Positions 24,750-34,150 of a stretch of 36,954 nt of DNA are shown in pieces (the stretch's first letter is position 1; every line of letters begins with the position of its first letter). Source of the DNA: Acetobacter sp. UBA5411 (GTDB taxonomy: Bacteria > Pseudomonadota > Alphaproteobacteria > Acetobacterales > Acetobacteraceae); assembly GCF_002409645.1 (NCBI RefSeq), contig NZ_DHNR01000016.1, positions 10,211 through 47,164 of the forward strand, in the 5' to 3' direction. Made by a program: the position numbers and the translations under genes. Under the pieces are notes generated by a model, which was not told where the DNA came from, searched no databases, and worked only from the letters and a program-made list of their open reading frames with translations.

Positions 24750-27095
24750 TTATTTGATGCCGAAGGCACCGATTGTCTTGAGTGTCAGAGTGAACAGAAC
24801 CGTTGAGTAACGCCGCTGACCACCAATTTTTGTGTACTGTTTCAGATACATAAGATCGAACCCGAAGCAGTCATTCATGTAGCCGATATTGCCGCCGACA
24901 GAAGAGAATTTGTGTCGCGACAGCGCCCGTCGTACAAAAAACGAGCCGTGCCAGTTCCGCCAGGTCGCGGAAGCGCCACCACTCAGCTCGTTCATGGGCG
25001 CATAATAGAGCGAGGGCGGCGAGCCACCATTCCGGAAATCGTTCACGTAATAGTAGTACGGTGTAACCGGTTCCCGGACATATCCACCGAAAAAATTGAC
25101 GTAGGGCATGCTGACGTTAAAGAGCGCATCGGCAAAATCAACGCGTCCGGAGTAAGGATCAATCCGTGTTCGTCCCGTGAGGCTGAGGTGACGGATCGGA
25201 TCGATGCGCGCCCGGCCCACCACATCGGACAGATGATGATTAAGACCGGAATAGGGCAGGCGGTCGTGCTGAACATGCTCCTGGAAGCTTTCACCGACCA
25301 GAACATCCACCACATGTCCGTTCCACGTCCAGTTGCCGTGGACGCCAACATTGGCGCGTAACCCGCCGTCAATCCGGTCGGTTCCCTGATAGCGGTTCAG
25401 GGCGAAGAGTGTTGAATCCGTGAATTCGTAATTCAGACTGTCTTCATTGGGCAGGCGACGGTCAACGCCTCCGCCCTGGTTGGGAGCATAGATTGCCTGA
25501 ACGATCGGTTCCAGAATCTGGCTGCCGTGGCCCTTCATGAACTGACGGACAAACGGCCAGTTCATCTTGACTGCGAGTGTCGGCACAACCTGACCGGCGG
25601 TCGTGCTCTTCATGTATTTATAATAGTTCGGCTGCTGATAGAGCTGCGACGCATGATAGAGCATGCTGTCCAGCCTCGCCGTGACAAGGAACTTCTGTCC
25701 CCAGCTGCTGCGGAACGGACGGTCCCAGTTTACCTGAACCTCACCGCGCTGATCCCGTGTGCCCTGAGTACGATAGACATAGAAATCGTTGGTATTGACG
25801 GACAGACGGCCACCGAGAATGTCGGGCTGATTGACAAGGCTGTATTCGTAATGCGGCAGCACGAACGGCAGTTCGTTGTTGCGAATGACACCCCGGTTCA
25901 GGCCCTGATAGAACTGTGCATCGAGCTTCGAGTAGGCACCCGTCCCGAAGCCTTCAACATATGCAGTGGAATTGAGGGTGTCGCCACCATAGCCTGACAC
26001 ACGGTAGTCACGCATATAGTTGGCGCTCGTTGCAATACGTCCATCGAAACCGGCGCGCCATGTAGGAGTAAGCGTGAACATGCCGCGCCCAAAGAGATAG
26101 CCCTGCACGCCGTGATCGTTCTCGGAGCCGACAGATTCGCCAAAGCCGTTTGTATAGCCATTGGACCTGTGCGTGTCGTCAGCAAGGCCTCCCATGATTC
26201 GCAGCGAACCGAAATTGAAAGCCTTGCGATACAGGGCGCTGATCTGTGGACCCGTCTTGGTTGAAAAGAGACCTTTCACTGTCAGGTCGGAAGAATCATC
26301 AATCACCCAGTAATAGGGGATGGTGAAATAGGTGCCCAGATAGCGGTCATGTGGCGTGACGCCGGGAATCAGGAAACCACTATGACGTTTGGCCGATGGA
26401 TCGGTCATGGAGAAATAGGGAAGGTAGAAAACCGGGATTCCGTAGATATCCATATAGGTGTCACGGAAGTCGATGTTCTGGTGCTGGAGATCCTGCGTCG
26501 CGCTATAGGAGCGTAACTGCCAGAATGGGGCGCGTGTCGGATCTTTCGCGCAGATTTCACAGGCCGTGTAGACGGCCCGGGTCAGGTCATTGACCTTGCC
26601 GCCTGTGCGCCGCATGCCGTTGGCCGCCAGTTTGGCATTGTCCACCATGGTCGCATTCACATGCGTCATGATGCCTTCCCGCATGTCGCCGCTCAATTCC
26701 GCATAGTGAGAATACAGAACGGAACCGTCAGGCTGGCTGGAAGCGACATTGCCGCTGGCGGCAATGATGCCCGTGTTGCGGTCATAGGTAATCTTGTCAG
26801 CCCGCAGGATGTGATCGGCCTGCCAGACCTGCACATTGCCCGTCCATGTCACGACGCCCGCATGATCATCGTAACTGACATGATCCGCCTGAAAGGTGGC
26901 CGGCTCATTCTTGGACGCGGAATTGCTGCTGCCCGGATTGAAGTGCATGGGGGTCGGTGTGAACTGCGCGTAGGCCTTGTGCCCGAACAGTCCGCAGGCA
27001 GCAGCGGCAGACCCGAGGCCGAGGCTCATCCACAGAAAACGCTGTCCGATATGAACCGTGTCACAGCGCTGACTGGCTCTTCCCGACCGCCGCAT
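24750..27095 (-). CDS. lptD: LPS-assembly outer-membrane protein LptD
   Basis: Outer-membrane beta-barrel that, with LptE, inserts lipopolysaccharide into the outer leaflet. The ~781-residue product has a signal peptide (FLWMSLGLGSAAAACGLFG, cleavage near AYA/QF). It has an OstA/LptA-like jellyroll N-terminal domain (FQADHVSYDDHAGVVTWTGN, ADKITYDRNTGIIAASGN), then a long barrel region of alternating aromatic strands ending at the extreme C-terminus. Conserved blocks include GIPVFYLPYFSMTDPSAKR and GFLIPGV. A TTG at 27164, directly at the lptG stop, would add 23 basic residues; the ATG at 27095 fits a signal peptide better. lptE is not seen in the window. Confidence 0.94.
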   Translation of the reverse strand: MRRSGRASQRCDTVHIGQRFLWMSLGLGSAAAACGLFGHKAYAQFTPTPMHFNPGSSNSASKNEPATFQADHVSYDDHAGVVTWTGNVQVWQADHILRADKITYDRNTGIIAASGNVASSQPDGSVLYSHYAELSGDMREGIMTHVNATMVDNAKLAANGMRRTGGKVNDLTRAVYTACEICAKDPTRAPFWQLRSYSATQDLQHQNIDFRDTYMDIYGIPVFYLPYFSMTDPSAKRHSGFLIPGVTPHDRYLGTYFTIPYYWVIDDSSDLTVKGLFSTKTGPQISALYRKAFNFGSLRIMGGLADDTHRSNGYTNGFGESVGSENDHGVQGYLFGRGMFTLTPTWRAGFDGRIATSANYMRDYRVSGYGGDTLNSTAYVEGFGTGAYSKLDAQFYQGLNRGVIRNNELPFVLPHYEYSLVNQPDILGGRLSVNTNDFYVYRTQGTRDQRGEVQVNWDRPFRSSWGQKFLVTARLDSMLYHASQLYQQPNYYKYMKSTTAGQVVPTLAVKMNWPFVRQFMKGHGSQILEPIVQAIYAPNQGGGVDRRLPNEDSLNYEFTDSTLFALNRYQGTDRIDGGLRANVGVHGNWTWNGHVVDVLVGESFQEHVQHDRLPYSGLNHHLSDVVGRARIDPIRHLSLTGRTRIDPYSGRVDFADALFNVSMPYVNFFGGYVREPVTPYYYYVNDFRNGGSPPSLYYAPMNELSGGASATWRNWHGSFFVRRALSRHKFSSVGGNIGYMNDCFGFDLMYLKQYTKIGGQRRYSTVLFTLTLKTIGAFGIK

Positions 27096-27164
27096 AAGGG
27101 CAGCCCTCAGGCGCCGCAAACGACGCGAAAGCTGTCTCTCGGAACGAGGTGCGGGAAAGGGCAA

Positions 27165-28286
27165 TCAGCCGTCCTCCAGATGCAGTAAGAGCGAGACAGC
27201 CAGACAGAGGCCTGCGCCTGTCGGTGCCCAAGCCGCAAGCAGAGGCGGCAAGGCTCCCGAGTTACCAAATTGTTCAGCAACTTTCGAGACCGTGAAGAGC
27301 AGAAACCCTGCGCCGACCCCGGAACCGATCATTTTGGCAACACCTCCACGTCTCGTAGGCCTCATGGAGAAGCCTGCGGCGACGAGAGACATGGTTCCTG
27401 CGAGGATGGGAAGAGCCAGAAGAGACTCAAAATGTAACCGGTGTCGAATCGAAGAAAACCCTGACCGGTCCAGCATGGCTATGAAATTCGGCAGCGCCCA
27501 GACCGACAGGGTTTCCGGCGATGCGAAGCTTTCCTGCACGCGATTGAGGGTGAGATCGGTCGGCAGGGTCATCGTCCGGGTCGGACCGGGTAATTCGTAG
27601 GGATGAAGTTCGTTGGCCCTGTTGAGCTCCCAATGCCCCGGAGCAAGATGCCCGGCGGGAGCTTCAATACGGAGAATCAGATTCCCTTCATGATCCAGAC
27701 GGAAGACGCTGATATCGTGAATCGTCAGGAGTGCGCCGTCGAGATGGGTATCGCGTGAATGCAGAATGGCCACGCCATGCGGATCAAGCTCCGTGTCGAG
27801 CTGACGTAGCCACAACGATGCTCCGGCCATGGTGAGGGGACCGCCCCCTGAGCGCAGATACTGCTCGTCCAGCGCCTCTGCACGGGAGTACATAATCGAG
27901 GATAGCGGCGATACGGCAGCCGTGGTCAGCGCGCCCATCGCCAGCGCGCAGGCGAGGGGAGCCGCCAGAAACTGCCATGCGGAAATACCCGCGGCGCGGG
28001 CCACGATCAGCTCGGAAGAGCGTGTCAGACGCCAGAAGCAGATGATCCCGCCCAGCAGCACACCAAACGGCATGATCTCCATGAAGAAATACGGAATGTG
28101 CAGCCCTGCGATTTCCGTCACCAGACTGGTCGGCACGTCTGTCTTTGTGGCGACACGACGCAGCAGATCGATGAAGTCGAACAGGCAGACAATGCCCGTC
28201 AGGAAGGCCGTCATCGACAGGACGGAAAACATGAACTGCCGCGCAATATAGATGGACAGCGTCACCGGAACGGTCGTGAAGAACAT
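27165..28286 (-). CDS. lptG: LPS export ABC transporter permease LptG
   Basis: Inner-membrane permease of the LptB2FG transporter that extracts LPS and passes it to the Lpt bridge. The 373-residue YjgP/YjgQ-family protein has the N-terminal helix IYIARQFMFSVLSMTAFLTG, the DFIDLLRR block, helices to about residue 125, a periplasmic beta-jellyroll, and three C-terminal helices (ALPILAGTMSLVAAGFSMR, GVGAGFLLFTVSKVAEQF). It directly follows lptF by 2 bases and precedes lptD. lptB and lptC are not in the window. Confidence 0.94.
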   Translation of the reverse strand: MFFTTVPVTLSIYIARQFMFSVLSMTAFLTGIVCLFDFIDLLRRVATKTDVPTSLVTEIAGLHIPYFFMEIMPFGVLLGGIICFWRLTRSSELIVARAAGISAWQFLAAPLACALAMGALTTAAVSPLSSIMYSRAEALDEQYLRSGGGPLTMAGASLWLRQLDTELDPHGVAILHSRDTHLDGALLTIHDISVFRLDHEGNLILRIEAPAGHLAPGHWELNRANELHPYELPGPTRTMTLPTDLTLNRVQESFASPETLSVWALPNFIAMLDRSGFSSIRHRLHFESLLALPILAGTMSLVAAGFSMRPTRRGGVAKMIGSGVGAGFLLFTVSKVAEQFGNSGALPPLLAAWAPTGAGLCLAVSLLLHLEDG

Positions 28287-28288
28287 GA

Positions 28289-29425
28289 TCAGCCTTCCTG
28301 CGTCTGCCGGATGATCGCGGCCGTTTCACGGCCAGCCTTGATTTCCGGACCGAACAGGAGAACCGCGCAGATAAAGGCGGGGGCAATTGATTCGATCAGA
28401 ATCAGAGGAATCAGGGCCATGTTCCGTCCCGCCAGATTTTGCAGCATCAGATTGAGCGCCAGCAGTCCGACAACGCTCAGAATAGCGCCCAGAGGACGGG
28501 TGATGTTGCCGTGTCGGGAGAACGCGCCCCGCAGGATGGCGACAAGGGCGATCATGGCGAAGGAAAACGCCGTGAACGGGGTGGTGATACGACGCCAGCC
28601 CTCCACGGCCAGCTTGCCTCGATCGCGTATGTTGATCTGCGTCAGATCGGGATGCAGCAGTTCGGACAAGGACATCTCGGACGCGTCACGCGACCGGTTT
28701 TCCTGATTTTTGCTGGACGTGAGGTCAATCGTATTGCGATCAAACAGCAGCATCGTCAGCCGCCCGGTCCGGTGATCGATCTCCTGACGGGAACCGTCAT
28801 AGAGCACAACGCGCGGCTGGTCATTGACCACGAGCATCGTGCCTCTCTCGGCAAAGATCGTCGCACGGCTGTTCGCGACCCGGTCATCCTCGATCATGAT
28901 GCCTTTCAGCGAACCGTCATGTCCACGTTCGCGCACATAGACCGTCAGAGCATCGGATACCTTGGTGAAAACACCGTCCTGCAACATGAAGGCGGCCATC
29001 TTGTTGCGGATCTGGAATTCATACTGCTTGAACTCGTGATAGGACGCCGGAACGATCCACAGATTGAGAACAAAGGTCACAACCATGGCGACGGTCGCAC
29101 AGATCAGTCCCGGTCGGGCAAGCGCGAAAGGCGACAGACCCGCCGCCTGCATCACCGTCAGTTCCCGGTCGCCCGAGAGGCGGTGATAGACGAACAGCGT
29201 GACGACAAAGGTCGTAATCGGCAGCACCACGGCGACGAAGGACGGCACCATCAGGCTGGTCAGCTCCAGAAAGACCCGGAGCGACAGGCCTCGCCCAACC
29301 ACCAGCGAGACGAAGCGCAGCGACTGGGTCAGCCAGATCAGCGCCGACAGCCCACCCGTGGTGGCGATGAGCGCCAGAAAAAGCTGGCGCATCGTATAAC
29401 GATCAAGAGTGGTGAATCTCAGCAC
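28289..29425 (-). CDS. lptF: LPS export ABC transporter permease LptF
   Basis: The second permease of LptB2FG. The 378-residue YjgP/YjgQ-family protein starts LDRYTMRQLFLALIATTGGL, with the characteristic LSGDRELTVMQAAGLSP coupling segment facing LptB. A periplasmic domain (VYVRERGHDGSLKGIMIEDD, FAERGTMLV) and C-terminal helices follow. It was assigned as LptF rather than LptG by gene order (first of the pair) and by the SGDRE coupling block. It is the first gene of the lptF-lptG-lptD-surA-rsmA run. Confidence 0.93.
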   Translation of the reverse strand: MLRFTTLDRYTMRQLFLALIATTGGLSALIWLTQSLRFVSLVVGRGLSLRVFLELTSLMVPSFVAVVLPITTFVVTLFVYHRLSGDRELTVMQAAGLSPFALARPGLICATVAMVVTFVLNLWIVPASYHEFKQYEFQIRNKMAAFMLQDGVFTKVSDALTVYVRERGHDGSLKGIMIEDDRVANSRATIFAERGTMLVVNDQPRVVLYDGSRQEIDHRTGRLTMLLFDRNTIDLTSSKNQENRSRDASEMSLSELLHPDLTQINIRDRGKLAVEGWRRITTPFTAFSFAMIALVAILRGAFSRHGNITRPLGAILSVVGLLALNLMLQNLAGRNMALIPLILIESIAPAFICAVLLFGPEIKAGRETAAIIRQTQEG

Positions 29426-29617
29426 TGGGCAGACGGTTCCTCATGCTTCACGCGCCGGACTGGCGGAGAGGCGAAAGACACGTCAGCCGAACGAGTGCTC
29501 CCGGCGAAGAGCAATCCATCGGATTGCAGCGCAGGGCTGTCCGGAAAAGAAGCACGGTTGACCATGCGGTCTGTTTACTCCTTCGGCTACGGATACGGAA
29601 AGACCTTCGGGAATGAG

Positions 29618-29647
29618 CCTATAGGATCAATTGTAACGGATTGTCAT
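29618..29647 (-). promoter_or_regulatory. Candidate promoter of the lptF operon
   Basis: On the minus strand ATGACA (29642-29647; 5 of 6 matches to TTGACA) and TATAGG (29618-29623; 4 of 6 matches to TATAAT) are spaced by 18 bases. It lies in the 231-bp gap before lptF, giving a ~190-nt leader. The rest of that gap (29426-29617) shows no gene or obvious hairpin. Confidence 0.42.
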
Positions 29648-29656
29648 CTCTTGTGA

Positions 29657-31288
29657 TCAATCCGCGCCGTCAGTCGCGGACGCACCGCCAAGCGAGCCGG
29701 TCGAAAAAGCCAGACTCGTCGCAGCGATCAGGGCGGCAAAGTAGGCATCTGACTGACTGATTGTGGCGTCGAGCAGGCCATTCTGCGCAATCGTCGCCTG
29801 TGTGATGGAGCCGACGCCGCTTCGGTAGGCCGTAAAGGCCGCGTTGAAGCTTGTTTGTGCGGCGGTTTTCAGCCGGGTGGAGGCGGTGTAGGCGCTCAGA
29901 CTGGTATGGACCGCGTTTTCAGCGACCACGACCTGCCGGACAGCCTCGTTGACCGTCTGCTGCAAGGTGGCGTTGGCGCTGTCCGACTGGTTCTGCGCCT
30001 GCTTGAGAAACGCCGCCCGCATCCCGCCATCGAAAACCGGCACCGAAATGCCGCCAAGGATCAGACTGCTGAAACGGTTACTGGACAGGTTCAGCGTGGG
30101 ATTCGAATCATTGCCGATACCCGGCACCGACGACAGGGCGAGGCGTCCGGTCGTGTAGGCGACGTTGCCGGAGAGGAACACCTTGGGGAGAAACTCGCTT
30201 TTAGCCGCCGAAACCCGGCTGTCGGCAGCCCGCGCTGCTGCGTAGGCCGCGAGGACGTCCGGCCGACGCGACACGGCAGTTTTGACCATTTCGTCCGTCA
30301 GTCGCCCGTCATCAAGCGACAGGGTGCGACCGGATACATCCATGGTGTCGATCTGCGACTGACTAGACACGCCCATGGCCGTCATCAGGGCCAGACGGGT
30401 ATTCTCGACTTCTCCCTCAGCCTGAACGACGCGCAATTCGTCCTGCGAGGTGATCTGCTGCGCCTGCGTGACATCGACAATCGTGCCCTGTCCCTGCTTC
30501 AGGCGGGCTTCCGCAGCCGCCTGCACGTGACGGGCGTTGACGAGGGCTTCCCTCAGAAGACGGAGCCGGGTCTCTGCCGCTGCATGGGTGTAGAAAGCGG
30601 TCGTGACACCATAGATGATCTTCTGATGGGCGGCTGTGAACAGGATATTCGAGGCGATCTGCACCTGTCTGGCGGCTTCGATGCTGGCCTCCCGTTTTCC
30701 GAAGTCAAACAGAAGCCACTGCATGCCAAGCGTCTGGACTTCTCCTGAGCCCGATCCGCCACCGCCATTATTGCGTGTGTAACGATCGAGATTATCAAGC
30801 CCGTTATTGATAAGACCACCGACAGCCCCGGCATCGCTGATCGACGCATTCGAATCGGAAGTGTGGCTATGGCTGTAGCCACCCACCACTGTGGCCGTCA
30901 GTTGGGGAAGATAGATGCTTTTGGTGATCCCGACGGCAAGAGCTGCATCCCGGGCCGCATTCCAGGAGCGCCGTGTTTCGGGATTACGCGACTGGGCGAC
31001 ATCAATCAGTTCCGCCAGCGAGTAGGGATGATCCTGCCGTGCGATCAGCTCGGGAGACTGGGCGTGTTGCAGGGCATCCTTGTTGGCCGGAAGCGTGAAG
31101 CCTTCAGGAAGAACCAGACCGTGGTGAGGGTGTCTGTCTCCCTGACCCGAAGGAATGATAGCGCCTGATTCGGACGTTGTGGGGACCCAAGGTCTGTCCG
31201 GGCTTTGGGGCGCAGTCGCAAGCTCGGATGTCGCGCATCCGGCCAGCAAAACAATGCAGGGCAGGGTGAACACGGCGCGACTGTTCAT
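29657..31288 (-). CDS. mdtP: Outer-membrane efflux lipoprotein (TolC/NodT family), MdtP-like
   Basis: A 543-residue outer-membrane channel of the OEP family, the exit duct of a tripartite efflux pump. It is a predicted lipoprotein with lipobox LLAGC and acylated Cys at residue 18. Two OEP repeats are visible: the helical/strand blocks around AQSRNPETRRSWNAARDAAL and VQTLGMQWLLFDFGKREASI in the first half, and VSRRPDVLAAYAAARAADSR and GGISVPVFDGGMRAAFL in the second. The start overlaps the pump gene stop by 4 bases (ATGA). Assignment to MdtP rests on family plus the ytcA-mdtN-mdtO-mdtP order. Confidence 0.88.
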   Translation of the reverse strand: MNSRAVFTLPCIVLLAGCATSELATAPQSPDRPWVPTTSESGAIIPSGQGDRHPHHGLVLPEGFTLPANKDALQHAQSPELIARQDHPYSLAELIDVAQSRNPETRRSWNAARDAALAVGITKSIYLPQLTATVVGGYSHSHTSDSNASISDAGAVGGLINNGLDNLDRYTRNNGGGGSGSGEVQTLGMQWLLFDFGKREASIEAARQVQIASNILFTAAHQKIIYGVTTAFYTHAAAETRLRLLREALVNARHVQAAAEARLKQGQGTIVDVTQAQQITSQDELRVVQAEGEVENTRLALMTAMGVSSQSQIDTMDVSGRTLSLDDGRLTDEMVKTAVSRRPDVLAAYAAARAADSRVSAAKSEFLPKVFLSGNVAYTTGRLALSSVPGIGNDSNPTLNLSSNRFSSLILGGISVPVFDGGMRAAFLKQAQNQSDSANATLQQTVNEAVRQVVVAENAVHTSLSAYTASTRLKTAAQTSFNAAFTAYRSGVGSITQATIAQNGLLDATISQSDAYFAALIAATSLAFSTGSLGGASATDGAD

Positions 31289-33102
31289 GAAATGACGCTT
31301 TCCAGATGGGCGAGGCGGGTTTCCGCGTGTGGTCGAGCGGCGGGATCGAGCAGTGCGGCGCTGATGGTTTCGGCTTCGTGAAACAGACCGTCCAGCTGTT
31401 CAAGATGCTCCATGTCGGCGCGCATATGGTCTGGTTCCGCAAAGGCATATTCACTCTGCCGTTCGGCAAGTGAGACGGCTTCCTGCACGCTGGCAGCCTG
31501 AGCGAGCCGATCTGCTTCCGTCACTGCGTCCCGCTGTTTTCCCAGCCGTTGCACGATGGTTCTCAGGCGGGCGTCGATGCCGTCAAAGGCGCTGCTGGGC
31601 CAGAAGCTTGTGAACATGGCGTAGGTCAGGAAATTCCCCAGCATGATGCCCAGAATACGATCACGCGCCGTGGCCATGTCGGTCGTTGGTCCATACCCCT
31701 TCAGATCGGTCAGATAAAAGGCGATGCCGATCTGAAATCCGGCATAGGCGATGCGCTCGTCGCCCGTCTTGATCCATGCAGCAAGCAACGAAACCACGAA
31801 AACCAGACAGAGAAACGAAGTGATGTCATTGAAGTGCGGGATCAGGAAGATGATGGCGGCAATCCCGATCGCGCCGCCGATCAGCGCGCCGACAATGCGT
31901 AGCGTGAGCTTGGAGATCATCTCACCCATTGTCGGTTGGGCGACGATGAAGCAGGTAATGATGCAGGTATGGATGCCCTGCCAGTTCAGGATGCTGAAAA
32001 TGAAATAGCTGAGCATGACCGCTGCCGTGCCTTTGACGGCAAAGCGGGTATGGTCCGGATTGGTGAAGGCGTCCGCTGCGAAAAAGCCGCTCTTTGGTTC
32101 TTCCTTGTCGGCCTTTTCGTCGGTTTTTTCGGGAGGAAGAACGGTGAGTATTTCGAGAATATTCGCCATCGCCTGATGAGACGACAGCCCATCATTCAGC
32201 GCCGGATTTGCGGTGCTTTCCGGACAGATGCCTTTTTCGAACTGGTCGGCGGCAGCGTTCAGTGCGTCAATCAGAGACAGCGACGATTCACGGGTGGCAG
32301 CTTCTTCGGGGCGGCAGTCTGTCAGCGCCAGAGAAAGCAGCCCCTCACTTGCGTTGGCGGCCTGTTCCAGACGAGCCAGTTCTTCCGGTGCCCAGATCTT
32401 TTCCAGTCGCGCCATTTTCAGGGACTTGAGGAGGCCGCTAGTTCCTTCGCGCAGCAGGTCGGTGGCGCGCTCCTGCGTGATGTCATCGGAACCGGAAAGC
32501 AGGGCAGCGCTCATCCGCAGACGGGCGGCAATCCCCTGCATGGCGATGGTGCGGGGTGATGGACAGATCAGCAGACCGATCACCAGCATCACCAGACCGG
32601 GCACGGCGAGGAAGAGATCGACATAAAGAATGGCGCGGGTGATGAGTTCGCCGTTCGGCACCTGATCAATCGCAATCAGCCCGAACACAACGCAGAGCCC
32701 GAGCATGTAGGCGACCGGTTTGAGCTTGCTGGCTGATCCGAGAAAAAAGAAGCAGAAAGACAGCCCAGCGATGGCGGCTGTCAGCGCCATCGGGTTATCC
32801 AGCGTGAGCCGGATCCAGAGATAGACAAAGGCCAGCAGCAGCACGATGAGGATATTGACCGCCACGCCCGCCAGCGCGTTGGTCACACGGTCCTTCTGCC
32901 ACAGCGCCATGGTGACGAGGGCAGGGACAGCGAGGTCCGGAACCTGCCAGATCTCGCCAACAAGCACGGTCACCGTGCATCCGGCGGCCATACGCAGCGC
33001 GTGACCCTGACGACCCGGCGACGGGTTGCAGACCATCCGCCACAGACGCAGGAGACCGGGTTTCCCCAACGAGAAACTGGTGTCAGTGGCAGGACGCGCC
33101 AT
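31285..33102 (-). CDS. mdtO: FUSC-family inner-membrane efflux protein, MdtO-like
   Basis: A ~605-residue inner-membrane protein of the FUSC/aromatic acid exporter type. It has two sets of transmembrane helices (about residues 35-185 and 350-490) separated and followed by cytoplasmic helical regions. The C-terminal set includes YFIFSILNWQGIHTCIITCF and the conserved ISKLTLRIVGALIGGAIG. This repeat layout is typical of FUSC proteins such as MdtO and AaeB. The frame is open to 33270, but the first 56 codons overlap mdtN and give a Trp/Cys/Arg-rich segment, so the ATG at 33102 is chosen. It overlaps the preceding gene by 20 bases. Likely substrates are aromatic acids or dyes, by family only. Confidence 0.88.
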   Translation of the reverse strand: MARPATDTSFSLGKPGLLRLWRMVCNPSPGRQGHALRMAAGCTVTVLVGEIWQVPDLAVPALVTMALWQKDRVTNALAGVAVNILIVLLLAFVYLWIRLTLDNPMALTAAIAGLSFCFFFLGSASKLKPVAYMLGLCVVFGLIAIDQVPNGELITRAILYVDLFLAVPGLVMLVIGLLICPSPRTIAMQGIAARLRMSAALLSGSDDITQERATDLLREGTSGLLKSLKMARLEKIWAPEELARLEQAANASEGLLSLALTDCRPEEAATRESSLSLIDALNAAADQFEKGICPESTANPALNDGLSSHQAMANILEILTVLPPEKTDEKADKEEPKSGFFAADAFTNPDHTRFAVKGTAAVMLSYFIFSILNWQGIHTCIITCFIVAQPTMGEMISKLTLRIVGALIGGAIGIAAIIFLIPHFNDITSFLCLVFVVSLLAAWIKTGDERIAYAGFQIGIAFYLTDLKGYGPTTDMATARDRILGIMLGNFLTYAMFTSFWPSSAFDGIDARLRTIVQRLGKQRDAVTEADRLAQAASVQEAVSLAERQSEYAFAEPDHMRADMEHLEQLDGLFHEAETISAALLDPAARPHAETRLAHLESVIS

Positions 33103-34147
33103 GCCGTATCTCAAAAGTCGCCGTGGCTCCGACACGGAGCAGGGTGGGGTCGGTGTGATCCAGCGTGACCCTGACCGGGAATCTCTGCGCCACATGCACC
33201 CAGTCCATCTGGCGAGGCACAATAGGCAGCCCCCGCGCCAGTCCTGCGGAATCCAGCGACATGACGCCATAGCCGATGCTGTCCACCACGCCGTGAATGG
33301 GCTTTGTGCGATCGATCATGGAATACACCGTGGCGCAGTCGCCCGGATGGACGGTCGCCAGATCGGTCTCGCGCAGGTTGCCGACGGCATGCCATTCATC
33401 GTCCGTGATCAGGGTGAACAGCGCCTGCGTCGGGGCAAGCACTTCGCCTGTCTTCACACGCAGGCTGGTGACATACCCGTCCGCAGGTGCTCTCACCTCC
33501 GTCTGGGCAAGTTCGTAGCGCACGCGGGCGAGGGCGGCGGTGCTGGCGTCGCGGGCAGCGATGGAGCTTTTCAGATCGCCAATGGCAGTCGTGGCCGCGA
33601 CAGACTGCTGGGTCGCCTGCGTCAGTGAGATCTCCGCGTTGCGGGCGGCTACCTGCGCCTGATCGTATTCCTGCAAGGGGATGTAGGAATTCTGCGCGAG
33701 GGGAGCGAGGCGTCGGACCGTGCGGGCTGTCAGATCACGGTTGGTGGTTGCGCGATGGACCTGATCCTGCGCCGAACTCGCCTCGACCGTCTTGATGGTC
33801 ACCAGACGTTCCTGATGTTCGACCTCGGCCTGGGTCAGAGCCGCGCTCGCTTCAGCCTGCCTGAGCGTCAATCGGTAGGGTTCCGGATCAATCCGGTAAA
33901 GCAGATCGCCCTTATGAACGTGCTGGTTTTCTTGCACATGCAGTTCGATCAGACGTCCTCCGACGACAGAAGCCACATGCACGAGTTCGGCATCAATGGA
34001 GGCGCTGTCAGTAGAAGGATACGCTGTATCCTGATGTGCGATGTGAATCCCGAACAGGATAGCGGCTGTAACGCAGACGGCGGCGATCACAATGCCCGGT
34101 TTGTTTCGGTTTTTCCGGGTTTTCGGTGGAGGAGTAGCGGTTTGCAT
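33083..34147 (-). CDS. mdtN: HlyD-family membrane-fusion protein, MdtN-like
   Basis: A 354-residue periplasmic adaptor anchored by one N-terminal helix (about residues 18-38, IVIAAVCVTAAILFGIHIAH). The biotinyl-lipoyl halves are VASVVGGRLIELHVQENQHV and TEVRAPADGYVTSLRVKTG, flanking a long coiled-coil hairpin (about residues 95-210). The beta-barrel part contains AVGNLRETDLATVHPGDCATV. It connects the FUSC protein to the outer-membrane channel. It starts 3 bases after the ytcA stop. Confidence 0.92.
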   Translation of the reverse strand: MQTATPPPKTRKNRNKPGIVIAAVCVTAAILFGIHIAHQDTAYPSTDSASIDAELVHVASVVGGRLIELHVQENQHVHKGDLLYRIDPEPYRLTLRQAEASAALTQAEVEHQERLVTIKTVEASSAQDQVHRATTNRDLTARTVRRLAPLAQNSYIPLQEYDQAQVAARNAEISLTQATQQSVAATTAIGDLKSSIAARDASTAALARVRYELAQTEVRAPADGYVTSLRVKTGEVLAPTQALFTLITDDEWHAVGNLRETDLATVHPGDCATVYSMIDRTKPIHGVVDSIGYGVMSLDSAGLARGLPIVPRQMDWVHVAQRFPVRVTLDHTDPTLLRVGATATFEIRHGASCH

Positions 34148-34150
34148 GGG

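Noticed and set aside
28439..29656. 405-codon plus-strand frame over lptF
   Set aside because: Antisense to lptF, with a His/Arg/Gln-rich composition typical of a reverse reading of GC-rich coding DNA.
29855..30748. 297-codon plus-strand frame over the outer-membrane channel gene
   Set aside because: Antisense shadow of a well-supported OEP gene; no recognisable domain.
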